Assembly: GCF_933775445.1 (NCBI RefSeq)
Contig: NC_065876.1
Coordinates: 17,422,001 to 17,486,000, forward strand
DNA from: Argentina anserina
Lineage: Eukaryota; Streptophyta; Magnoliopsida; Rosales; Rosaceae
Length of the DNA stretch: 64,000 nucleotides
Direction of reading: 5' to 3'
Part shown: piece by piece, positions 34,818 to 47,000 of the stretch
Position numbering within the stretch: position 1 is the first letter of the stretch
Layout of the letters: the number at the start of each line of letters is the position of its first letter
The notes under the pieces: generated by a model
What the model saw: only the letters and a program-made list of their open reading frames with translations
Databases searched by the model: none
What the model was told of the DNA's origin: nothing
Program-made: the position numbers and the translations under genes

Positions 34818-35623
34818 TCTAGGCAAGGGATACCTATTCTTGATTGTCACCTTATTCAGTTCCCTGTAGTCCACACATAACCACATAGAACCATCTTTCT
34901 TTTTCACGAAAAGAACTGGTGCTCCCTAAGGGAAACGCTAGGTCTAATGAACCCTTGGTCCAATACTTCATCAATCTGCACCTTCAACTCTTTAAGTTCG
35001 TTTTGTCTCATTCTATAAGGCGCCTTTGACACAGGTGCCGTACCAGGTACCATATCAATGCAGAAATCTACAACTCTCCGAGGGGGTAACCCTGGTATCT
35101 CTTGGAATACCTCATTATACTCAGATACTACCACAATGTCTGCCATAGTTACCTTCTGATCTATCGATTCCACATATGCCAAAACTCCTGTTCTCATATC
35201 ATTATCTGACTTGAGGCAACAATAACGAAACACTGGTTCAACGGGTCTATGAAAGTACACCACCATGTCAAAACAATCAATCACCGCATGCTGCAGCCTC
35301 AACCAATCAATTCATAGGATCACATCATAGGTGTGGTCCGGAATCACTATCAACGAAGCAGAGAACTCTCTACTTCCAATCACAATAGGAAAAGCCTTGC
35401 AGATTGCCTCCAATTCGAGAGACACTCCAAGGGGTGAAGTGAAACATAAAGAGTTCCCAAGAGGTGTAGGAATCAATCCTAACATCTCCACTACCGAACT
35501 AGCAATAAATGAATGCGATGCTCCCGTATCAAACAGTACTCTAGCAATGTAGTCAAAAAGAGATAAAGTACCTTCCACTCCTGTGTCTCGCTGGCCCACT
35601 ACAAACACCCTAGTTTGGCCCAC
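34818..35623 (-). pseudogene. gypsy protease and N-terminal reverse transcriptase
   Basis: Protease frame 35623-35312 with VLFDTGASHSFIA. An in-frame stop (35314-35312) precedes the linker frame 35302-34904 (FPGLPPRR-like EIPGLPPRRVVDF, PYRM). A frameshift then leads into the RT start ([26 protein letters not shown]). It ends at the nested solo LTR. Non-functional. Confidence 0.92.
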
Positions 35624-36625
35624 TGGTAATTGTCTCTGCTGATGTTCTGTCCACCCTGACAGGGTCGGGTACAGTCTCTAGCCATGTGTCTCACTTGTCC
35701 ACACCTATAGCAGCCTGTTCTCTTTGGTTCCAGACATGCTGTGGCGTAGTGCCCCATTTCGTTACAAACAAAACACCTCAATGACGCCAGCGGTCTAACA
35801 AGTGCAGTCCTAGCAGATGGAGAAGCTGCCTTAGCCGGAATCTGATAATAGGGTCTTGGCCTCTTCCAAGATCCACCCTTCGGTCTTGAACTGATTGCCT
35901 TGCCTTTTCCTTTAGTATCTCTATCTCTCACATCTCCTCCGCGAGTCTTATCTGCCTGTTCCAAATTCATGGCACTCTCATACATCAACTCCTTGGTAGA
36001 CAGACAAATGGCTGATATGATGGTCTTGTATTCTTGTTTAAGCCCCCATAGAAACTTTTGGGCTAAGGAGGTTACACCCATAGGCCTGACATACCGATAC
36101 AACTGTGCAAAACGAGCCTCATACTCCCTGACAGTCATATCCTCTTGTGCTAGCTCAAGGAACTCAAGCTCTAAATTCTCCTCCACTGTAGCTGGAAAGT
36201 ACTTCTCTCGGAAAAATGTCATGAAACCATCCCAGGTCAAGGTAGACATATCAACCGTCCACCTCGTACTCTTCCACCAATCTAGTGCATCATCTTTTCA
36301 GAAAAAATGTGGCTATCATCCTCTTCTCTATCTCAGAGCACTCTATCATCTCAAAGTAGGTTTCCATGCTCTAGACCCAGTGGTCCGCTACCATATGATC
36401 CAGGCCTCCATGAAATGACGGCACTGACAGACCACTGATGTCCTTGATCAGCTTTAGCACACGACCTTCGTCTCTAACGACATCAGTATGATCAACTTGT
36501 TCTTCCTGTGGTGCTGCCTCCTCATAAAGGTTCTCCACATTGCGGACTCGGCCTCGACCTCTCGCCCGTCCACGGCCCTGTCCACGGCCCTTTTCTAAAT
36601 TCATCACCTTGAAACAATTAAACAC
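35599..36625 (-). pseudogene. gypsy gag with two zinc knuckles
   Basis: The N-terminal frame 36625-36371 has an RGRGRARGRGR stretch. After a frameshift, frame 36249-35599 carries the retrotransposon gag domain (WDGFMTFFREKYFP, LEFLELAQEDMTVREYEARF) and two CCHC knuckles, CFVCNEMGHYATAC and CYRCGQVRHMARDC. In the second knuckle the usual Gly before His is Arg. Confidence 0.92.
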
Positions 36626-36875
36626 TTAGTCAATACATGTGAAGTCTTGAATCTGAACAAAATAGATCCAACATATATTAACATGAAATTTTCAGAATAA
36701 GGTGAATCATCGAAGTATCATCACGATACTCCCTAGAGGACCAAACTACAATGTATGTCTCCTAACACTCTCGCGTACCCGGCGACATATCAATACTGAA
36801 GAGCATGTGAAGGGGGCCCGCTGCAGTCGGGTCATCGCTCCTGGATGATATTGATAATCACCAAATACGCATTTA

Positions 36876-36890
36876 AGCTCTGATACCAAC
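36876..36890 (-). other. gypsy primer-binding site
   Basis: On the minus strand TTGGTATCAGAGC begins directly after the 5' LTR, complementary to initiator tRNA-Met. Confidence 0.85.
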
Positions 36891-39473
36891 TGTCACGACC
36901 CCCAAAATTTCGCGTATGAAACTCAAATTTTGAAGTCATGAAAAACTCTAAAACAATCTCAATAAATCGAAATTATTTTAATGTCACAGCGGATCATTTC
37001 TGAGTTCAAAATACAACTTAGTCAAACCGATTATTACAAACCAAATTTATAATTCGACATTATAAGAAATGGAAATGTATAAATCCTCACAAAATCCTCA
37101 CAAAAATCCACACAAAATCCTCACCACAAGATGGAATAAACAACTTCGAGTCCTCAGAGTGGTCTGTCAATTTTCGCTAATCCACACTTGCGAAATTATT
37201 CCATACACCATCGAATAAATTCACCGGGATTGTAAACACAAACCCAGTAAGCTTTACAGCTCGTATGAGTAAAAACAACAAATACAACTCGCATAAAAAT
37301 ATATACAAAAATCCACAAAACATCAATTATAAATGCACTCATGACTCATTAGATGGCCCATCTGGTTGTCTAATAATGTGAAAATATATATGCTCATGAG
37401 AAGTTGGGCAACCCCTCTGTTTACCCAAATCCATTTATAATACGGATACTCATGAGCGCTGGTACACCTCTGTTACCCCTCATGTAGTACACCGCCGACA
37501 TTGGATAACCACTTGCTACCCAGTATCAATATATATGGGTACTCATAAGCCGATAATCCATCTGTTACCTCTTATGCAGTACCCCGGGCAGACAGACTAG
37601 AGCTTTAACTGTATCGTAACTTTCACCCGGCCAAAGGCAAGGTTCCGACATGCCAACACGTCCGAAGACTGGTCCGAAGACAGAAAAACACGTCCGAAGA
37701 TAAAAACATTTCCGAAGACAACAACACATCCGAAGACATAAATACGTCCGAAGACAAAAACGATTTAACAAACTCCATGTTAAACCACATTCAATAAACA
37801 TCACATCATATTGGATAAAAATCGAATCAACATGCTCAATATGTAAATCTCAACAACAATATGAACTTATTCACAACGGAAATTACAATAGTATATAATA
37901 TAGCAAACCATATATATGTACCTATTTACCATTTATACACATATACAATCCATTATATCAAATACATATCATAGTTCATTCTTAAAAACTTTAGCATATT
38001 CCTGAATCTCCGCAAGGGTAGATTCGTCATCGTGAGATTTTACTCACCTTAAAATCTCGAGCGTAATTCCACGATTCCGAAAGTAAATCCTTTACTTGAA
38101 TTATCGATCACCTTGAAAAGATAGAAGTGAGTTTAGAATTGTTACGTAAAACCTTATGAAACAGTAAAAATATTTTATTGTTCAGCAATTTCTGGTTTTT
38201 ACGAAATTATTGTTCACATATTTACTATTCACGTATTACTATACAAATGCATATTAAATACGTAGTTCTGTACGAGTACATACTATGTACGTATTTCTGT
38301 ATGTATGCATACTATTCAAATGTAAATACTGTCTCAGTAAATAACAATTACCGATTTACCCTTCCGAAATTACTTTTACATTTATTGAATGTAATTTATA
38401 TTTACATTTACCGTTCGTAAAATAAATTTATATTTACTGTACGTAAATTACTTTTTACAACCACCGTACGTAAAAATAAAAATTTACAAAATTACTGTTT
38501 CGAAAACACTATTCACGCACTGCCGCACGTGGCAGCGTGTGGGGTACACGTGCCACCTCTTGCGACCGCGCGTGGCGCTCATGCGCCACTCACTATGGCA
38601 ACGCATGGGGCCCACGCGCCGACCCTAAGACCGGCACGTAGCACGCTACCGCCGCCCCAAAACTCCTCCATTTCCTCCCATCTTCCTTCCCACGTCCTCA
38701 CGCCGCCTCTAAGCCACTCCACGCCGCCCTAGGCGACGATATCTCCTCCATTGATTTCTCCTCCAATCTACCTCAAAACCTCTCCAAAACAACCACAATT
38801 TCACCAACAAGCAATTCAACAATCTAATTAACCAAACCCTTACCTAATTCACGATTTGGGATCGCCGGAGCTCGTTGGAGAGATCGGACCGACTATGCTC
38901 GGTTCATGTGAGTTGCGTTGTGACTTTACGGCGGCGCAGGAGATCGTGCCTTGCTCGGAGGGAAGTAGTGTCGAGTTGATGAGGACCTTGGAGTCGGCGG
39001 TGAGGGCCACGTCGCCCGGAGGAGGGAGATCGGAGGTGAGATTTGCCGAGAGAGGGGGAAGCTCGGGGTGAGAGAGAGAGGGAGGCGGAGTTAAGTGAGA
39101 GAGAGAGGGTTTCCGAAAATGGAAACCCTACTCTTAAAAAATTTCCTTTTATACCCAATTCCAAAATCGGAAACTAACTTCCGTCGTTAATTACTTTCAC
39201 GTATGACGTCCGATTAGAACATGTGACGTGTCCAAAAACTCGTATCGACGAGCTCTACAACTTTCGTGAAGGAAGTTTTCGCAAACGAGCGACGGAATAA
39301 AAGTCGATATTCACGTCGCGAAAACGTAACGTTTTTCTAAATCACATTTCCGATAACATTTCCGTTTTCGATTTCTGACGTCGCAAAGTGAAACAAACAC
39401 GTTTAATGAATTTCAAAATTTTATAAAATTTAAAACAATCCAATAATTTGTTTCGAAAACTCGGGTCATTACA
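36891..39473 (-). repeat. gypsy 5' LTR (2583 bp)
   Basis: On the minus strand it runs TGTAATGACCC...GTCGTGACA. A TATA-like GTATAAAAGG lies near 39147 (minus), with a CT-rich and GC-rich leader after it. The 180 bases at its right end are also present at 20928-21107. Confidence 0.92.
37657..37763. repeat. minisatellite (ACGTCCGAAGACA...)
   Basis: About seven imperfect units of 14-18 bases containing TCCGAAGA(C/T), inside the gypsy LTR. Confidence 0.8.
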
Positions 39474-39478
39474 GAAAT

Positions 39479-40147
39479 GGAGTCATGTACCTTGTCAAGA
39501 GAACCATGTAGCTCTCAATTTCTTCAAGCTTCTATACCAGCTGAACTCTGTAAGGTTTAAATATTTGATTCTAATAAAGAGTGTTGTCGTTATGATTCAA
39601 AACATGAGAGTAATATTGTAACAAAAAAAAACACATAAGAGTAAAATAATTAGAAAATGATATTGCACTACTAGTACTAGATAAAAGATAGAAAAACAAA
39701 AAATACACCTTATAAAAGATTTAAATAAATAAAGACATAAGTCCAAGCCTAGAATTATGTGGTACCCAAATTAACTAATTAATTGACGTTTAAATGTCTA
39801 AAATGCCACTGACTTCTAAAAAATTACCATGTTACCACGACTGACAAGTTTCTCTCTCATTTTTTTTAGATATTTTCGACAATTTTAAGTTTTCCCACCT
39901 AAATTGTCAACATTTTGGAGAAGATTCAAACTTCAAAGTTGTTTCTTATCTTATGAGCTTTCATTTGAGTATAGTGAATCATATATTTTGAGAAATTTGA
40001 AATTTGAAATTATAGTTACTACGAACAACAGTAACGACATAGTAGTAGTAGCATAATAAACTATTAGATGAAATTTGAAATTTGAAATTATAGTTACTAC
40101 GAACAACAGTAACGACATAGTAGTAGTAGCATAATAAACTATTAGAT

Positions 40148-40189
<42 letters not shown>

Positions 40190-41066
40190 CAGTAGCAGCA
40201 TAGTGATTTTTAGTAGTACGTAGCATGGTGATTTTAGCAATAACAATGGCTAACAAGACAATTATGAGTGTAATAAGCATAAGTGGATAAGTGGCAAATA
40301 ATAATTAAATGTCATCTCGACTAATGGTAACAATATTATGTAACTATTTGAACCTTAATAAAAATATGGTAGCAAACGACTATGAATAATATAATGATAG
40401 ATGAGTATATGTGCATCCAATATTAGGAATGATGAGGTGCATAAAAAGATAAAGTGTAGTAACATGAAGTGTAGTAGGAAGTTTGACGAGTAAACCATAG
40501 TAGCACATCAAAACAAGTATGAGCGTAACAGTATAATCGAATGAGTTAGGGAGTAGTAGCACAACAATACAAGTATGAGTATGAGTATTCAAACATGACT
40601 AAAAATGAAATTTTTTTACGGCAGTAAATTTTAGTTAGCAATACCAAGTAATTTTGACACTAGCAGATGTGGAAGAGTAAGTGCAGTAGCGGCTTTATTG
40701 ATCTGCTATTACGTAAAGTGGAATTTCTGAAAAAAAAAATAGATGCCACTGTATTTGTTAGAAAAATATAAAAATTTATGCTTTAAATTTAGTGGGGGTA
40801 ATTTGATAAATTAAATTGAAGACACATGAAAGAAGATGTCCTTATGTATTAGAGTATGTCCTTATAGCATAAAAAGCATAAAAAACAACTTTAGATGATT
40901 TATTAGTAATAAGCATCTTAATATAGAATTTATGTATAATTTTCTATAACATAATTAACAGACATACAGTACATGATACCTTTGTTGTTAAAACCAAAAA
41001 AAAAAAACAATTAACCTCCATACGAGTGAAGCACTAGCTATTTGCGAACCAGACTAGAGAAAAAAA
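39479..41066 (+). promoter_or_regulatory. SART3 upstream region
   Basis: 1.6 kb between the gypsy element and the SART3 start codon, presumed to contain the promoter and 5' UTR. It holds a 78-bp tandem duplication (39992-40069, 40070-40147) followed by a TAG run, and many scattered agtagtagca motifs. The gypsy insertion may have displaced more distal control sequence. Confidence 0.5.
39992..40190. repeat. 78-bp tandem duplication plus (TAG)n
   Basis: Two adjacent copies of a 78-base unit (GAAATTTGAAATTTG...CTATTAGAT), then about 14 TAG units. The duplicate at 21620-21818 has two fewer TAG units. Confidence 0.88.
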
Positions 41067-44000
41067 ATGGAGGAAGAAACCCTGAACCCTAAACCAGAAA
41101 CCCTGACCTCTCCACCCAACAGTCACCACGATGGAGACCAACCCATGCCGGATGCCGCTCGCCACAATCCTAACTCCTCCGCCTCTGATTCCGATTCCGA
41201 TTCCGACTCCAGCTCCAATTCCGGCGAAGCCCTCCAAAACATGGAGCTTCAAACACTCGAAGCCGAGCTTGCGGCCAACCCCTCCAACTACGACGCCAAT
41301 GTCCAAGTAAGCATTTCCTTCTCATTCGGTTCATTTGCCCTATGGTCTTGTTGCTGAATGATAATCTCGACTGTGAATTTGTTGCAGTACATTAAGATTC
41401 TGAGGAAAACTGCCGACATTGAGAAGCTCCGGGAAGCGAGGGAGGCCATGAGCAAGGTGTTCCCGTTGACTCCGTCAATGTGGAAGGATTGGGCCGAGGA
41501 CGAAGCTGCTATGAGCTCCGGGTATGTGCGCAGCTCTGTTAGCTTCAGTTTAGGGTTTTGCTTTTGAATTTTTGTATGCATCAGATGTTTGTTAATGAGT
41601 TCTCACATGTGCAGACCCGAGGCTTTCGCTACAGTCCAGAAGATTTATGAGCAAGGAGTTTTTGATTATCTGGTTAGATTCTTACTTGTCTACTTTAGTA
41701 CTGTGAGTGTCTATAGTGTTCAAGGTTAAAGATGAAATCAATCGTGTAACGTGAGCTATTTGGGGCTGTACATGTGCTGTTTGTGGAAATTGGTAATCGT
41801 ACAGGCTTTGCGACATTTACAATATGGAAAAATGGAACATTGTCTTACTGTGCTTATGTTCTTTTAGGATTGAATAATTGCTCGATTGTAATTGTGACTG
41901 TCAACTACATGGAAATGCAGTCGGTCTCTCTTTGGCGTGAGTACTTAAAATTTGTTCAAGAGAATGACCCCTCAGTCAAAGAAGCTTCACCTGCTGGTAT
42001 TTCAAAGGCAAGAGATTTTTTTGAGCGTGCTCTTACTGCAGCCGGTTTGCATGTATCTGAAGGCAATAAGATATGGGAAGCTTACAGGGAGTATGAGCAA
42101 GCTATACTGCATACTATCGATGGGAATGATGCTCAGGTTAGTAGGTAGTACTTTTCAGTCTTCCTTTGATTTGCTCAGTTGTTGCTTACTAGTTTTTGTC
42201 TGCTGTTTTATTATATAATTGACTAGAAAAGAGTTGTTTTTAATCGTTTATATAGATTGGAGATCTGAATGCTTCTAACATAGCAGGCTAGGGAGAAGCA
42301 AATTCAGCGCATTCGTGTTATATACCAACGTCAGCTATCAGTTCCCCATGTTGATATGAGATCAACACTATTGGCATACAAGGCATGGGAGATGGAACAA
42401 GGAACCGTTGTTGACACTGGGAGCAGTGATCAGGATGGAATTTCAACTCATGTTGCCTCTGCATTCCAAAAGACATTGGACATTTACAATGCTCGTGTTC
42501 ATTTTGAAGAACTAATCAGTCAGCATGACATGCCCGACCGAGAAAGACTAAAACAATTCACGGTAGTAATCTGCTGAAATTTTTGCTTCCTATAATCTTG
42601 ACACAGGGTGCCATTTATATCTGGAACTACATTATACCTCCTTCATATTGGTGGGTGTGCCTTTCAGTATTTGTCTACCTTGTCTGATGTCTTCCTTCTC
42701 ATTTTTCGTAAAGATAAATGAAACTTCTGGTCAAAAAATAAAGAATAATCATTGTAGAAGGTATGATATGACTGAGAAAACAGCAGAAAACATACTCTTG
42801 GTGTATTTCCACTCTTTCGTACAGGGTTGTGTATGTGGTGCTTCATTTATAAATCTTTTTATCTTTATGCTTAACTTTGTTAGTTTTGGGGGAGATTAAT
42901 TAATTAATTTTTTTTTTTGTAGAATTACTTGAAATTTGAACAATCTTCTGGAGATCCTGCTCGTGTCCAAGTCCTGTATGAACGCGCTATAACCGAGTTT
43001 CCTATAGAGGGTCAGCTGTGGCTTGATTACACTCGCTATTTGGACAAAACATTGAAGGTTGTTATATATCTCATTAAATCTTTCCTATTCTTTGGGAAAC
43101 CATTTGCTGTTCAAGTAATTATGTTTGCACTATTTTCTCTCAGGTTGGCAAAATTATAAGCAATGTTTATTCCAGGGCCATAAGGAATTGCCCTTGGGTT
43201 GGAGAACTTTGGGTCAGATATTTACTTTCCTTGGAACGTGGCCATGCTTCTGAGAAAGAGATAGCAGATGTATGTTTCAAGTGTACACCTTCTTGCCTAG
43301 AGCATTGTCTTAAGGGTTATGTTGTTTGATAACTATTGTTCGAAGACTTGTTTCTAATTTGATTATTAAGCTGCTTTAGACATTTTGCATTTAACGGAAA
43401 ATTGTTTTGGCTGCCTAGTTGCTAGAAAGATGTTCCAAGCCAAAAAATAAAAATTAGAGTGCAAAAGAAGATAAAGAAGCTACCCCTGAACAGACACTCT
43501 TGCTGGGTCGCTACTTTTGCTTGCATTGTTATATTGCTTGAGCTATATCAAATCCTAAAGTTATCACTTTCCATTAGTCCAGAAGTGAATGCCTGTTGAT
43601 GCATTTTCACTCTTTTTGGGTTCTTTAGTGCTCTTCTCGAAATACTTTTTTAATTTTAGCTATCACTCCTTGAATATATATATATATATATACATATTTT
43701 CTACCTATCACACCCTCAGATAGATCTACAAATAGTTTCTAACTGTCACTTTGTAGTTTGCATTATTGAAGAAGGGAAGAGGTTTCCGATTTAGGTTTCA
43801 GTTACAGGAATAGATGAACACCATTCTTGATTTCAGATTCTGAAGGCATGCCAAAATATTGGACTTTGCAGAAATTGTAGTATAAAATGACCACTGAATT
43901 GTTTTTTATAACTGTAAATGCACTACTAGCTGCATGATTTACTTCTAAGAGGTAGTCTCAACGAATTATTTGCATATATAAAGAATGTTGGTCCCCTAAA

Positions 44001-47000
44001 ACAAAACAAAAATTGGAAAAATAAAAATAGCTGCTTTGCTTTAGTAATTTTATCGTCCATTTTGCTTCTCTTTTCTGCAGTTCTCCACCTTTTAAAATTT
44101 TATTTTCCTTTCAGGTGTTTTCCAGGTCCCAGCAATGTTCCTTTTCAACCCTTGATGAGGTAACTGACCATGTTATATTTGAATTTTCAGTCTGCTTTTT
44201 GCAATCAAATTTGCTAGGATGTGATAAACATAGATTTGACTATTGGAAAATTGTGTTTCAGTACGTGGATTTGTTTCTCACCCGCATAGATGGCTTAAGA
44301 CGAAGACTCTCTTGTCCTGTTGAGGGAGAGCACACCTTGGATTATTCACTGCTAAGGGATACATTTCAGGTTTGTTCTCTTTTGCTTGTGCAAACAAATA
44401 ATTGCTCAAATCTTTAGGACTAACAGGGAAAGGATCTCATGTTTAAACTTCTAGTTACTTGTGCTAAAAGAATTTCTTGCAATTGCATTCTTTTTGTTAA
44501 TTTATTAAAGGAAAAGGATGAATGCGGGGCCATTCCTTGTGGTCTAACTATCTGAAGCCTCCAATTTATAGGTTTCCAGGCTAGATTCTGAAACCATTAT
44601 CTAACAATTTGCTTCTAGATAGTATTGTTTGTACTAAGGTTACCTTGCGACGGTGTTGGGTTTTTATTAATGGAGGAATTTTTCTGTTCTCTTTGATGAT
44701 TCGCTCTTCCATTTAACTTGTACTCTCTAAGTTTCTGGTTATGAAGGAAAACAATTGCTTCTACTTATGTGTAAATTCTAACTTTTTCACCTTCCAGTTT
44801 GCATCAGATTACCTATCACCACAGATGAAGAATACAGATGGCCTGTTACATTTGTATGCTTATTGGGCCCGCCTAGAGCTACATCTGGGAAAAGATTTAG
44901 TTGCTGCTAGGGGGGTTTGGGAAAGTTTACTGAAGATCAGGTTCGGCCATTCTGGATTTTGGAAATTTTATTCTGTTTACATTGACGGGCTTATCTAAAA
45001 AGAAAATCACGCTTTTTATTATTTTATTTGGTCAATTAGTGGTACGATGATGGAATCCTGGCAAGGTTATATAGCAATGGAGATTGAATCAGGCCATGTG
45101 CATGAAGCTCGGTCCTTATATAGGAGATGCTACAGTAAGAAATTTGCCGGCACTGGTTCAGAGGTAAGGTCTTCTCTTTTTTAATGTCTCATACCAGAAA
45201 AAATTTTGATGGCTTCCTTTTGGGGCTTATATTAATTCTTCTGTATCACATTATCAATTTAATAGGTGACAGTACGATGATTGTCTTTTTGAATAAATAG
45301 TCAGTTGGCTTATAGCTGATTCTTCTGTATTTGTTAAGTAGCTGGAGTTAGTTTTGCTGGTAGAGTACACTTGTTGACTGTGTTTTTATCTAAGGGTTGA
45401 GATTGATTACTGTTAAGGTTATTTAAGTCCTTGTAATTCAGAGCAAGCAGGCATGACATATTTCGTTTGATTTTTTATATAAAGAATTTCAATAGAAATC
45501 CTAGAGGGACTTTTCTGACATGATCTATATGTTCATTTGTTTTTGGGTATGTGATTGCATCAGATTTATTTTCGAGTAGAAGTTCAGTCACTTGCTACAT
45601 AATATATTTCTGGATTAGATGATGCTGGAACCCCCTAAAAACAGAATATTTCAGGACATCTGCTACTTGTGGTTGCGCTATGAGAGGGAGTTTGGTTCAT
45701 TGGATGATTTCGACCATGCAGAACGAAAGGTAAATCTTCACTCCATACAATTATGACTAAATGTTTTGTTAAGGTTCAGGCAATTTTTCCACGTCACAAA
45801 TATGATTTATTTCATAGAATTCGAATAAAAGATATACTAAGTACATATTCAGTTATTATACATATCTAGGTCTCGCCCTGGTGTTTGCAGCTTCAGCTTC
45901 TCTGGGTATAGTTAGTACAAGTGCTCAGATGTAAAGGACTCCTCCGATTTGGAAATTGATATTAGTTTCAAGCCCCTAAGATCTAATTTAGCATTATTTT
46001 TATCTGCTAAGCCTTACTCCCAGCTGCCGTCTTTTTAAAGCGGACTCCTTGTACCTTCACTTTTTTAATAAGCTATTTATGGTTAAAAAAATGATAATAG
46101 CTGAGTTACAGAAATGAAATCGTGTACAATCTGTGTGGGGATTTTGCTTCAATTTTCCTTAATATAGTTCATCTTAGTAATTTCCTTTTAATGAGTCAGA
46201 GAACAGTTTAGCAATAACATATTGTCAGCATACGTTCTGTTGAGGATTGTGGTTCTTAAGGTTCCTGGGACCCACATAGCTTAAGAATCCTTAATGAAGA
46301 TATAGTAGTGGCTAGTGAAATAATAAAAATTGATGATATATATATATATGTTTATATATATATATATATATGTTGAGGATTGAATGTGTTTTCTCTATGA
46401 TCCCCAGTCAAAACATTACTACAATGTTTATAGACTACGCAAAAAATGTAGATAAATTACACTTTTACAATGTCCTGTCTTGCTGAACCATGACACCGGC
46501 ACACCGTTTTGTTCTTCAAGTTCAACCTTTTTGTATCAGCTGGCGTGTCCATTATTGCCCACAAAACATAATTGGATATGTCATGATAATTTATTGAAGT
46601 TGTCTTAGAGTAAATATACTTGACTTAAAATTTTCTGTTAGGTTGCTGCCCGTCTACAAGAGCTTCAACTATTAAGGTCCAAGCAAGAATCCAAATTGAC
46701 TGAAGTGAGGGAGAATTCTTCCGAAAAGAATGTGCGTGACAAGAGAAAGCAACCGTCAGATGTAAGATATGAACAGCCTCCAGCAAAAAGGCAAAAAGAT
46801 GCGGGTCAAAAGACAAAGGAGTTGGAGGTGCAAAACTTAGTTGAACAAAATGTAGGGAAAGAGATGAAAGCCAAGGGTGTAAGCGATGTACAAAATGAGT
46901 CGAAAGAGTCTGTTCAAGAGAAAACAAAAGTATATGCTGACCAATGCACTGCTTTTGTATCAAACCTCAATGTCCAGGCAAGTGTGCACCTCGATTATCC

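Larger units (their letters stand above)
31814..39473 (-). mobile_element. Ty3/gypsy retrotransposon, decayed, with nested solo LTR
   Basis: Flanked by the perfect 5-bp duplication gaaat (31809-31813, 39474-39478). On the minus strand the order is 5' LTR (39473-36891), tRNA-Met primer site, gag, protease, start of reverse transcriptase, nested solo LTR, more reverse transcriptase, then a sharp break into the last 96 bases of the 3' LTR (31909-31814). The rest of RT, RNase H, integrase and most of the 3' LTR are deleted. The long LTR and protease motif FDTGASHSF suggest a chromovirus such as Tekay/Del; lineage uncertain. Confidence 0.92.

Noticed and set aside
37657..37763. CRISPR-like array
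   Set aside because: Units are contiguous and imperfect without unique spacers, inside a plant LTR.
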